Positions 10,232 through 17,919 of a stretch of 64,000 nucleotides of DNA are shown here, one piece after another. The stretch is taken from the NCBI RefSeq assembly GCF_004959935.1, contig NZ_SMYN01000009.1, forward strand, positions 1-64,000. The letters are read 5' to 3'. The notes below the pieces were generated by a model that did no database searches, was not told the DNA's origin, and saw nothing but the letters and a program-made list of their open reading frames with translations. Source of the DNA: Falsirhodobacter xinxiangensis. Lineage in GTDB: Bacteria; Pseudomonadota; Alphaproteobacteria; Rhodobacterales; Rhodobacteraceae. The stretch's first letter is position 1, and each line of letters starts with the position of its first letter. Position numbers and translations under genes: made by a program.

Positions 10232-11216
10232 CGAATTGCGCTATGAAAAGCTGGACGTCCTCATGCGCCTTGCCATCAAGATGCAGGCAAGCGCACAGGG
10301 CATTACGCTTCAAGACATCGCCGAGGAATCAGGCAAGGGCCATCGCACCGCTCAACGGATGAGAGACGCCCTCCTCCGCGCCTTTCCGCAGATCGAGGAA
10401 AAGATCGACCCCGACACGCGCCGCGTGCATCTGACCATCCCGCACGGCGGTCTTGGTCGTCTCTCGGCCATCCGTGCCGAGGAAATCAGCGCCCTGCACC
10501 GTGCAGCCGAACTCCTGCGTCGCGAAGGGGATGCCGGAACGGCCGATATGCTGCAGACCTTGTCCGATCGCGTCGTCGGCGCCGTGGACCGCCCTCTGCG
10601 CAACCGGCTGGAGCCGGACATCGAGGTGTTGATGGAGGCCGATGGCGTCGCCCTCCGTCCCGGCCCGCACGAGGATCTGGACAAGGCGATCATGCACCAA
10701 CTGCGTGGCGCGATCCTCAACGGCGTCTGGATTACCGTGGAGCATCGGACGCGCGCGGGACAGTTGACATGGAATGTCCGCCTCGGCCCACTCGGGATGC
10801 TGCTCGGTCAGGGTCGCCAATATCTGGTCGCATGGAGCGAGTACGCCAAGGCCGTCCGCCTGTTCGCTCTGGCAGGGTTCGAGAAGGTAGAACTGACAGA
10901 CGAAATCTTCACACCGCCAGAAGGCTTCAGCCTGCAAGCCTATGCCCACAATGCCTTCGGCGTGTGGCAGGAGGAACCGGAGGACATCGCGTGGCGCTTT
11001 TCGGCAACAGTAGCAAAGGACGCAAGAACCTACCGCTTCCACCCCACCCAAACGATCGAAGATCAGCCCGATGGCAGCCTCATCCTCCGCTTCCGCGCGG
11101 GCGGGCTGCAAGAGATGACATGGCATCTGGCGCGTTGGGGCGGCGAGGTGGAAGTGCTGGAACCCCCACGGCTGCGAGAGATGCTGCGCGAATTGGGCGC
11201 AAAGTTGGCGGTCTGA
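10224..11216 (+). CDS. WYL-domain transcription regulator
   Basis: Protein of 330 residues with an N-terminal winged helix-turn-helix (about residues 15-70, ITLQDIAEESGKGHRTAQRM), a WYL domain in the middle (ILNGVWITVEHRTRAG through GQGRQYLVAWSEY) and a C-terminal WCX-type extension. WYL proteins sense nucleic acid or nucleotide ligands and often control defence genes. The start lies eight bases inside the end of the helicase gene, with a purine-rich GGAGATGGAG upstream. It probably autoregulates the helicase-nuclease operon, although no operator could be identified. Confidence 0.8.
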   Translation: MSDELRYEKLDVLMRLAIKMQASAQGITLQDIAEESGKGHRTAQRMRDALLRAFPQIEEKIDPDTRRVHLTIPHGGLGRLSAIRAEEISALHRAAELLRREGDAGTADMLQTLSDRVVGAVDRPLRNRLEPDIEVLMEADGVALRPGPHEDLDKAIMHQLRGAILNGVWITVEHRTRAGQLTWNVRLGPLGMLLGQGRQYLVAWSEYAKAVRLFALAGFEKVELTDEIFTPPEGFSLQAYAHNAFGVWQEEPEDIAWRFSATVAKDARTYRFHPTQTIEDQPDGSLILRFRAGGLQEMTWHLARWGGEVEVLEPPRLREMLRELGAKLAV

Positions 11217-11217
11217 G

Positions 11218-11805
11218 GTGCAGTACTTCGGTATCTATTGGACCCACCCTGTCCCGTGGCTTGGATTTACCACCTTCGGCGATGTGGACCACGCCGCCAG
11301 TGTCAGCCGCACAATCCGCTACCAACGCGACATGATCCGCCGCGAGGTCAAGGACCGTCGCGCCACCCTTGTGGCCGAGGCCGCCTTCATCGAACGCGCG
11401 CCCGACCGCGGATCACCCGAAGTCGCAGCCGAGATCGCGGCCATCGTCGCCAAACGTTCAGACCTGACACCGATGCTGGTCGACTTTTCGGCAGCGTTCG
11501 GCTGGCGCAGCCATTATCATCTGAAACAGGCGATGGACCAGGCGAAGGCTGAATTCCTATTGCCGGAACCGTTGGGCGATTTCGACCCAGTGCAGCATTT
11601 CCGCAAATGGTCAAACCGCCACAACTCCCAGAAGGTCGGCAAGGAGGCGCACCGCGTCGACATTCTTGCGGCGGTTGCGAACGCACCCGATACCCGTCCC
11701 ACCCCGCTGGCATCTTATCTGAACGATCTTGGCCTGCGGACCCATGGCGGCAGGCCGTGGACACCCGACAACATCCGCCACTTTCTGAAAGTCGCGTCTC
11801 CATGA
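11218..11805 (+). CDS. Small recombinase-like DNA-binding protein
   Basis: Protein of 195 residues with a GTG start one base after the WYL stop, so it belongs to the same operon. The C-terminal part (YLNDLGLRTHGGRPWTPDNI) resembles the DNA-recognition element found at the end of the recombinase domain of large serine recombinases, where helix, G-R-x-W and V/I-x-x-x-L follow each other. There is no serine recombinase catalytic domain, so catalysis is unlikely. It may be a DNA-binding partner of the helicase-nuclease. The similarity is short and tentative. Confidence 0.55.
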   Translation: MQYFGIYWTHPVPWLGFTTFGDVDHAASVSRTIRYQRDMIRREVKDRRATLVAEAAFIERAPDRGSPEVAAEIAAIVAKRSDLTPMLVDFSAAFGWRSHYHLKQAMDQAKAEFLLPEPLGDFDPVQHFRKWSNRHNSQKVGKEAHRVDILAAVANAPDTRPTPLASYLNDLGLRTHGGRPWTPDNIRHFLKVASP

Positions 11806-11885
11806 CGGCGGAAAATCCCGCCGAATCGACGGCCATCTCCGCGTTTTGGTTATGAAATCGGGGCAAACACGATACGGAGACACCT

Positions 11886-13256
11886 ATGCGAACAAGCCAG
11901 ACCCACCCCCTGCGCATCGACGCGATCACCCTTGATGCTGGTTTGATCGGCCTAACCTTTGCGCCCGGAAAACGCGGCCCTTCGGCATTAGGGACCGCGT
12001 GGGACCGTTCGCTTCAGGACGATCTGGATGCAGTGGCGGCATGGGGCGCCGACCGCGTCATCACACTGCTGGAAACGGACGAGATGGCGGTCCTCGGTAT
12101 TCCCGATCTGGGCAGAGAGATCGCGGCACGCGGCATCGGGTGGCTGCATCTTCCCATACCTGACGGCGGAGCGCCTGATCAGGAATGGACCGCAGCATGG
12201 CAGAGCACATCGGACGAAGTACATACCGTCCTGACCAATGGCGGGCGGATCCTGATCCACTGTCGCGGCGGGCTGGAACGAGCCGCTATGATGGCCTGCC
12301 TCATTCTGGCCGAACGGGGCTATCCCCTTGCAGTGGCACTCAACCGCATTGCTGGAGCTCGAAACGGAGCAGCCCCGCTTGACCACCAAATGCGGTATTT
12401 GCTTTCGCAGACCGCAGCACATCTGAAGAAACGAACCACGATGACGAATTTCAACGACGAAAAAGATTTCGACGGCAACATCAACGAATACCTCGGGCTC
12501 TATGTCTACGGTCTGTTCGACCCCGACACCGGGCTGCCGTTTTATATCGGCAAGGGTGGTGGCAACGGGGCAGGAAACCAGCGTGTTCTGCACCACTTTG
12601 TCGAGGCGCGTGCCAAACCCGACGCGGAAAGCGCGAAAATTCGTATGATCCACGACATCTGGGGGCGGCAGCGTGATGTGGACTGGAAAATTCTTCGCCG
12701 CAAACTGGCCTCCGAGGCAGAGGCGACAGTGGTAGAAGCAACGCTGATCGACGCATTGCGAGCCAGCGGCGTCGAACTGACCAACATCCAAGGCGGACAC
12801 GGGGCGAAAGATTGCGGCCTGGTCGAGCGCGACGACCTTTACGCCCGCGCCGCGCTTGGCTTCAACGCAGTGGACCATACCGCGCTTGCTGGACGGGATA
12901 TCTTCCTATTCAACATTCGAAACGCCATGAGTGCGGGCGCAAATCCCGTTGACGCGACTTTGGGCAACTGGAAAGTAAGCAAAAACTGGCGGGAGAAGGT
13001 GGGCGCGATCGCGATCGGCCTGAACGAGGGCGTGTCACGCTCGGCTGTTGTTATCGACAGTTGGGAAGCCGTCGATCAGGAAAGATGGAAAATCGTCCCC
13101 GGCCCCATAATGCCCGAGGTGGACGAGTTGCTGAACCGCAATTTCCAATCAATCGTGAACAGCAACGGCTTCTGGAAGTTTGGCAGGCACCTCATCATCA
13201 CCATACCCGCAGACGGAAGCGGCGCCCGCGTGATTTTCGGTCAGAAGCAAACGTAA
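11886..13256 (+). CDS. Dual-specificity-type phosphatase fused to GIY-YIG nuclease domain
   Basis: A 456-residue protein with two unrelated enzymes. Residues about 10-180 form a cysteine phosphatase of the dual-specificity or CDKN3-like kind, with the loop HCRGGLER (C126, R132, a CX5R motif). Residues about 200-300 carry a LEM-3-like GIY-YIG nuclease (GLYVYG at 204-209, FYIGKG at 219-224). The C-terminal 150 residues are unassigned. An internal ATG at 12441 (residue 186) starts what looks like the natural beginning of a GIY-YIG protein. A single base change could therefore have fused two neighbouring genes; alternatively it is a true fusion. It follows the helicase operon by 80 bases. Confidence 0.7.
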   Translation: MRTSQTHPLRIDAITLDAGLIGLTFAPGKRGPSALGTAWDRSLQDDLDAVAAWGADRVITLLETDEMAVLGIPDLGREIAARGIGWLHLPIPDGGAPDQEWTAAWQSTSDEVHTVLTNGGRILIHCRGGLERAAMMACLILAERGYPLAVALNRIAGARNGAAPLDHQMRYLLSQTAAHLKKRTTMTNFNDEKDFDGNINEYLGLYVYGLFDPDTGLPFYIGKGGGNGAGNQRVLHHFVEARAKPDAESAKIRMIHDIWGRQRDVDWKILRRKLASEAEATVVEATLIDALRASGVELTNIQGGHGAKDCGLVERDDLYARAALGFNAVDHTALAGRDIFLFNIRNAMSAGANPVDATLGNWKVSKNWREKVGAIAIGLNEGVSRSAVVIDSWEAVDQERWKIVPGPIMPEVDELLNRNFQSIVNSNGFWKFGRHLIITIPADGSGARVIFGQKQT

Positions 13257-13566
13257 GAATAAGCTGCTCATTTCTGTCGCCGTGTTCTCTTTGGCACGCG
13301 TGACAGAAAACCTGGCGGGCGTGGGCAACCCATTCCACAAACGCTGCCACTCGCGGGTGCGCGCGCAGCGCCTCGACCGTATTGTAACGCCGCGCCAGTT
13401 CGGTTTCCGACAGCGCGGCATGAATTTCTTTGTGGCATATGTGATGCAACAACACGACGGGTCCCTTGGCCCCACCTTTGAGACGCGGGATCAAGTGATG
13501 AAGGCTTTGCGGCACATCCGGTGGAATGGGGCGCAGGCATAACGGGCATATAGGATCGTCTGTCAC
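13198..13566 (-). CDS. HNH endonuclease, C-terminus frameshifted
   Basis: Small HNH nuclease of about 100 residues in its family. It has CPLC near the N-terminus, then HHLIPRLKGG and HHICHKEIHA, which supply the metal-binding and catalytic histidines. GTG 13566 is preceded by GGAGGA. Near 13330 the frame seems to slip. The present frame reads on with unfamiliar residues to 13198 and overlaps the convergent gene by 59 bases. The next frame gives RPPGFLSRVPKRTRRQK and stops at 13268, which looks like the usual basic end of this family and leaves a 11-base gap to the convergent gene. I infer one missing base. It is last in the Sir2-GTPase operon, 47 bases after the peptidase gene. Confidence 0.7.
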   Translation of the reverse strand: MTDDPICPLCLRPIPPDVPQSLHHLIPRLKGGAKGPVVLLHHICHKEIHAALSETELARRYNTVEALRAHPRVAAFVEWVAHARQVFCHACQREHGDRNEQLILTFASDRKSRGRRFRLRVW

Positions 13567-13590
13567 TGTTCCTCCAGTAGAGGAACAGTG
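13564..13590 (-). promoter_or_regulatory. Perfect 11-bp inverted repeat over ribosome site and start codon of the HNH gene
   Basis: The arms CACTGTTCCTC and GAGGAACAGTG (13564-13574 and 13580-13590) are perfectly complementary, with a five-base loop. In the HNH mRNA the 3' arm contains the ribosome site GAGGA and the GTG start codon itself, so the folded RNA would hide translation initiation. As DNA it could also be an operator. Both readings imply tight control of the nuclease. Confidence 0.6.
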
Positions 13591-13613
13591 ATGTAAACCG
13601 CATCGCCCCGATG

Positions 13614-14096
13614 TCAGCCAAGGACATAAAGGTTAAGGATTTCGACCGTTTTTCCATTCAGCGTCCAGCGGTCACCGTCACGCAGGATTGCCTCGAAGTC
13701 ATAACTGTCGAAAAGGGCGAGCCGATCCTCGGTCGCATCTGCCGAAACCACGGTGTAGTGATCAAATTGCTCTCCGGGAGCTTTGAAGAAAACGATCGCA
13801 CCTTTCCCTGCTCCCTCGACGATTTGTCTGGCAGTCGGTTTCTGGCTTTTGCTGCACTCATGCCCGAGGACTTCGAGGAGCCACAGTACGTCTTCACGAT
13901 AGACACCGCGCGTTGCGGTAGCAGCTACGCTCCCGCCATCCTCAGCATCGATGGCCTCAATCAATTTGGTGAACAAAACGCCCGCTGCTGAAAGATCTGC
14001 GACCTGACCTTTTGTATGCAGCAGATTGATGACAGCGTAGATGCTGCAGAAGTAATCGAGATCACCCTGCTGCATAGGGAATTTGCGTTCGATCAT
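13614..14096 (-). CDS. Papain-like or C39-type cysteine peptidase-like protein
   Basis: A 160-residue protein whose N-terminus QQGDLDYFCSIYAVINLL fits the oxyanion glutamine and catalytic cysteine (Q9 or Q10, C17) of papain-like peptidases such as the C39 family. FDHYTVV supplies H113 and FDSYD supplies D130, in the correct order and spacing. It has no signal peptide, so it would act in the cytoplasm. The start at 14096 has AAAAGGA upstream and overlaps the stop of the upstream GTPase gene (ATGA). It is probably a peptidase or amidase that works with the two GTPases; the family call is tentative. Confidence 0.6.
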   Translation of the reverse strand: MIERKFPMQQGDLDYFCSIYAVINLLHTKGQVADLSAAGVLFTKLIEAIDAEDGGSVAATATRGVYREDVLWLLEVLGHECSKSQKPTARQIVEGAGKGAIVFFKAPGEQFDHYTVVSADATEDRLALFDSYDFEAILRDGDRWTLNGKTVEILNLYVLG

Positions 14097-15622
14097 ATGG
14101 TCGTGTCCTTTTCGGTCAAAACGGAGCTGCCACCGAAGGGCGAGAGCCTTTTCCACAAAACGGTCGCAAGCTTCGCACTACCAGCCGACGCATTGCGGCC
14201 TTCGTCCGCAATCCGGCCAAGCACCCCTTTGGGGGCGGCGAGACGTTGGCGGTTTCGTTGAACCATAAGCGCTCCGGCGAGGCCGGATTCGACTGTGGGG
14301 CGCAGGGTCGTCAGATTCCAGCCTTCGCCCGACAGTGAAACGGGAATCGGGTGGCCGGACAGGTCTGCGCCGATAGTAGCGACCGCGTCCGCGATCGTGC
14401 GGGTGGCGCCGCGACCTTTTGGTGGGCATGGCACCAGCAGATCGACGCAGGTGGCGACCAGCACGACCTCTGGGCGGCGACGATCGGAAAGGGCGGCGAA
14501 ATGCGCTTCGAATGCGGCCATCAGACGAACATCCTCCGCGCGGCCGGCACGGTTGGAACGGACGGGCCAGATGATCATGTCCGCGTCCACCATCTCGGCC
14601 AGTGCAGCCGCGCGGCTTGCCTCGCCATCAATGCCGGGCGTGTCGACCAAATGGCAAGGCATCCCAGCCAGGACCGCTTCATAGGTGGTCAGCGCAGCAG
14701 TGGTCGGCGCAAGATCGGTTCCCGCCCACGAGCGCCCCAGAAGCGCGTTGATGACCGATGATTTGCCGGCGCTGGTCTGGCCCACTACGACGATCCGCAG
14801 CGGTGCATCCGGCGTCGCGAGTCGCGAGCGGTCGGCGTCGGTCGAAGCGAGGCCGATTTCCAACAGCTCGGTATCGGAGAATTTCAATCGGCCCGAGTAA
14901 AGCTCGGTCGCGGCGAATGCGATCTCCTCCAGCAGCACGATCTGGGCGACAGCCTCCATCTGCGCTGTCAGCCAGCTGGTGCTGCCGCCCGAAGCGATAC
15001 CTTGTATTTCGGCCGCAATGGCGGCAGGCGCGTTGGTGAGCATCCGGAAAACGCGGTATCCTTTGCCCGCCCAGCCAAGTGCCTCGCGCCTCTGCCAAAT
15101 CCAGAACAATGTGCTGATGCGGACGGTGTCAGCGAAAGGCACCATCTGCTTGACATGGCTGCGATAGCGCGACGTTGCGCGTTCAACAAGCAGCAGCGCC
15201 TCGGGGAGGGTGAAGTCCAACTCTCCACTATGGCCGAAACGGCGGGCGACGTCGCGGACGGTGTCCAGCGACTCGGCCGCCATCATCGGCCATGGCAAGG
15301 GACGTGTGACGCGGTTGGCGATGCGGGCACGGGCGGCCTCGAAAATCTCGACCTCGCGCGGTAGCCAGTCGGCATCGGGTGCAACGGCATTCTGGCGCGC
15401 TTGCGCAGCAATCGCTTCGCGCCCCTTGCGGCGGGGCAGCCAGCGTATGCCCGCCACCATCAGCGACAAAGCAGCCGAACCCATCACGAAATGCAGCATC
15501 AGCCCGTTATCGCGGAGCCAGAGGATCCCGAGCCCTATGCAGACCACCCAAGGTGCCGCCAAAACGATGAACGCCAAGACACCCTGCCAGCGCAACATGC
15601 GGGCGCGCAAAAGTCGGATCAT
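14093..15622 (-). CDS. Membrane-anchored GTPase
   Basis: A 509-residue protein. Residues 12-58 contain two transmembrane segments. A long helical region follows. A TRAFAC-class GTPase domain then shows G1 GQTSAGKSS (281-289), a threonine-rich G2 (PTTAA), G3 DTPG (327-330) and G4-like ATCVDL (390-395) in place of the standard NKxD. The C-terminal 60 residues are basic and polar. It starts inside the upstream GTPase gene (ATGA, 15619-15622) and its stop overlaps the peptidase start (ATGA, 14093-14096). It is probably a membrane-remodelling or signalling GTPase paired with its neighbour. Confidence 0.8.
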   Translation of the reverse strand: MIRLLRARMLRWQGVLAFIVLAAPWVVCIGLGILWLRDNGLMLHFVMGSAALSLMVAGIRWLPRRKGREAIAAQARQNAVAPDADWLPREVEIFEAARARIANRVTRPLPWPMMAAESLDTVRDVARRFGHSGELDFTLPEALLLVERATSRYRSHVKQMVPFADTVRISTLFWIWQRREALGWAGKGYRVFRMLTNAPAAIAAEIQGIASGGSTSWLTAQMEAVAQIVLLEEIAFAATELYSGRLKFSDTELLEIGLASTDADRSRLATPDAPLRIVVVGQTSAGKSSVINALLGRSWAGTDLAPTTAALTTYEAVLAGMPCHLVDTPGIDGEASRAAALAEMVDADMIIWPVRSNRAGRAEDVRLMAAFEAHFAALSDRRRPEVVLVATCVDLLVPCPPKGRGATRTIADAVATIGADLSGHPIPVSLSGEGWNLTTLRPTVESGLAGALMVQRNRQRLAAPKGVLGRIADEGRNASAGSAKLATVLWKRLSPFGGSSVLTEKDTTI

Positions 15623-16614
15623 GATTGCCTCCGCCGCAGGGCATCGCTGTACTTACGTTTGATCTCGTCAGCCTCCACCTGCTCGCCCGAACTGACGCGG
15701 TGAAGATAGACGGCAGCGGCGCGGCCAAGCGCAACCGTCGCGGCAAAGGACATGAGCCCCGATGCCGCCGCCCCCGCCGTCTGCCCCACGACCGGCACCA
15801 ATTTCGCGAGTTGCCGAACGCCATAGCTTGCGCCATAGCCAGCAGCCGCCCCCAATCCGAGTGCTGCGGCGAACTCCGCCCGCCGCTTCCAGTCCCACTC
15901 AACCCCGTATTTCAAAGCCAGAGAGGTCAGCATCGCCACCTGAGCAGCAGGCGCACCGACCGCGCCCACGATCGGCAAGGTATCCGCCCCCGCCGCCGTC
16001 CCCGCGTACCAAAGCACCAGTTCCCGATGCGCCAACCAGCGACGACCCTCGGCATCGGCAAGCACCTCTGCCAATTCGGGCAGCTTGGCGGCGATGATGT
16101 CGCGGAGCGCGTCCATCCCCTCGCCCGTCTTCAGGTTCGCTTCTACCTCGGGAACCTTCGCGCCAAGCGCCTTGGCGAAGACCGCCTGCATCCGTACCAT
16201 CGCCCGTGCACGTTCCTGCGTGTCGGGGATCAGATCACCACCGCTATGCACCAAAACGACATGGGCTTTTACGCCACGACGCACCTTGGCCAGCGCATCC
16301 GCAACTTCGCCCTGTACGGGATCGTCCACCTTCGCCACAACGATCAGCAGGTGCGCGGCCTCTTCCGCCTTGGCCAGATCTTCGGTCGGATCGTAATGCG
16401 CTTCACCCAGACCGCGCGTATCCAGAAAGCGCATCAATGGCGCGCCCTGCGGAAAGTCGAAATGCGTAGCGGTGCGGGTGCAAGGAGAGAAACCGTTGCC
16501 GATCACCGCATCGGGCAATCCTGTCAGCTGATGCACAAGCGAGGATTTCCCCGCCCCCGTCTTGCCCAAAAGCCAGATGACCGGGAGGTTTTCGTCGGCG
16601 GAACCGTCTGACAT
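15619..16614 (-). CDS. GTPase with C-terminal DUF697-like membrane domain
   Basis: A 331-residue protein. The N-terminal GTPase has G1 GKTGAGKSS (17-25) and G3 DTRG (65-68); the G4 position reads HSGGD, so guanine recognition is unusual. The C-terminal half (from about 195) is rich in Ala and Gly with hydrophobic helices (GLGAAAGYGASYGVRQLAKL) as in DUF697/YcjF-like domains found on GTPases of this kind. I preferred ATG 16614, with AAGGTG upstream, over an upstream start. It lies 42 bases after the Sir2 gene and overlaps the next GTPase by four bases. Confidence 0.8.
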   Translation of the reverse strand: MSDGSADENLPVIWLLGKTGAGKSSLVHQLTGLPDAVIGNGFSPCTRTATHFDFPQGAPLMRFLDTRGLGEAHYDPTEDLAKAEEAAHLLIVVAKVDDPVQGEVADALAKVRRGVKAHVVLVHSGGDLIPDTQERARAMVRMQAVFAKALGAKVPEVEANLKTGEGMDALRDIIAAKLPELAEVLADAEGRRWLAHRELVLWYAGTAAGADTLPIVGAVGAPAAQVAMLTSLALKYGVEWDWKRRAEFAAALGLGAAAGYGASYGVRQLAKLVPVVGQTAGAAASGLMSFAATVALGRAAAVYLHRVSSGEQVEADEIKRKYSDALRRRQS

Positions 16615-16656
16615 GAAATGCACCTTGCACAAATTATCGCGATCATTGGCGAGGGT

Positions 16657-17349
16657 TTATTCCTTCGGCAAGCGCAAAATCTCGTCCACCCAAAACGGCA
16701 CGGTTTCCGTAGCGGGACCGTAACGCCCCTGATCGAATTTGCCGCCCGTGCGTTTCAGATTGAACTCGATCGTGCGTATCCTCGCCCGCTTTGCGATGCC
16801 CGCATACCCCGCTGCTGGATATACCTGCCCCGAGCTGCCGATCACCGCAAACAGATCGCTTCGCCGCACAGCGAGTGAAATCTCGTCATCGAAATATGGA
16901 TACTCTCCAAACCAGACGACATCGGGCCGGGCCTTGGCCGCACCACAAGCGGGACAAGGATCGGATATTTGCATCACCGCAGGCGCGGGCCAACGATGGT
17001 CGCAATCGCTACAGCGTGCCCGCATCAATTCGCCATGCATGTGCAGCACGGATGCCCCAGCCCGCTCATGAAGATCATCCACGTTCTGCGTTACGATCAC
17101 GACCTCTCCCGGCCATTCACGTTGCAGACGCGCCAGGGCGACGTGAGCCGCATTCGGCGCTGCCTTGGCACAGGCTTCGCGACGCAGGTTATAGAATTCG
17201 TGCACCATTTCCGGATCGCGGGCGAACGCCTCTGGCGTAGCGACCTTTGTCAGATCATATTTTGCCCAGATGCCATCCTTGCTGCGAAACGTGCCGAGCC
17301 CGCTTTCCGCCGAAATACCCGCGCCGGTCAGGATCGTAATCGTCTGCAT
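16657..17349 (-). CDS. cobB: NAD-dependent deacylase, Sir2/CobB family
   Basis: A 230-residue sirtuin. Visible motifs: NAD loop GAGISAESGLGTFR, catalytic TQNVDDLHERAG and HMHGEL (H of HGE), a zinc site built from CSDC and CPAC, and GSSGQVYPAAG. The Y-N-L-R in EFYNLRRE matches the Tyr-x-x-Arg pair that gives class III sirtuins preference for succinyl or malonyl lysine. ATG 17349 has AAGGAGA eight bases upstream. It is the first gene of a leftward operon with two GTPases, a peptidase and an HNH nuclease, which is an unusual setting. It may be an ordinary CobB carried by the island. Confidence 0.85.
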   Translation of the reverse strand: MQTITILTGAGISAESGLGTFRSKDGIWAKYDLTKVATPEAFARDPEMVHEFYNLRREACAKAAPNAAHVALARLQREWPGEVVIVTQNVDDLHERAGASVLHMHGELMRARCSDCDHRWPAPAVMQISDPCPACGAAKARPDVVWFGEYPYFDDEISLAVRRSDLFAVIGSSGQVYPAAGYAGIAKRARIRTIEFNLKRTGGKFDQGRYGPATETVPFWVDEILRLPKE

Positions 17350-17396
17350 CAGCAATCTCCTTTTCGACTTGTTACCCGCGTTGCGAGACAGAAATG

Positions 17397-17423
17397 GTCA
17401 CCCCTGTCGCAATGAAGGGTGAC
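17397..17423. promoter_or_regulatory. Inverted repeat in the divergent intergenic region
   Basis: GTCACCC at 17397-17403 and GGGTGAC at 17417-17423 form a perfect 7-bp inverted repeat with a 13-base spacer, midway between the Sir2 gene (leftward) and the gene at 17473 (rightward). Spacing and location suit an operator for a dimeric regulator that controls both directions. Which protein binds is unknown. Confidence 0.35.
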
Positions 17424-17472
17424 TTGTCGTTGAAAGCCGTTATCACTCGTCTGGTATTTTCAAGGAACGATT

Positions 17473-17919
17473 ATGGCCGCCGATCCCGATAAGATGACCG
17501 ACCCAGCCGCAGTTCGCAGGCTTCTTGCAAACGCAGAGAGGCTGGAAAATCCGGAAGTAGTCGCAGCCTGTCAGCGCCGCCTTTACGAGCTTGGCGGGCA
17601 AGACATCGAAGATCCGGTCGAACGGCGGCTTTGGCAAGCCGTCACCGCGTATGAGGAAACCCTGAGGCAAAAGCATGGCAAGACTCAGCAGGCCTCCTAT
17701 ACCCGTCGCAAAATTGCTGCCAAAGGCGCGATCGTCACGTTAAGCGACTGGGCAATAGACCCCAAGCCCACGCCGGGTTTCGCGGCGCTGGTCGCGGCAG
17801 GCATGGCACGGTTCACAGGCGAATATGTCGTCGTCGAGTTTCGCGACCGCTTCGCTCCCGAGGTCGTTGAAGCTGCCATTCAAAAGCTGCGCGCGCTTGA
17901 GGTGGTGCTACCGGAATGA
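17473..17919 (+). CDS. Uncharacterised protein, first of a coupled pair
   Basis: A 148-residue soluble protein that I do not recognise. The first 100 residues are helical and charged. The last part (GEYVVVEFRDRFAPEVVEAA) looks like one beta strand followed by helices. AAGGA at 17462-17466 precedes ATG 17473. The stop overlaps the next start (ATGA, 17916-17919), so the product is probably a partner of the following glycosylase-like protein. Homologous small proteins could be regulatory or structural; no function assigned. Confidence 0.55.
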   Translation: MAADPDKMTDPAAVRRLLANAERLENPEVVAACQRRLYELGGQDIEDPVERRLWQAVTAYEETLRQKHGKTQQASYTRRKIAAKGAIVTLSDWAIDPKPTPGFAALVAAGMARFTGEYVVVEFRDRFAPEVVEAAIQKLRALEVVLPE

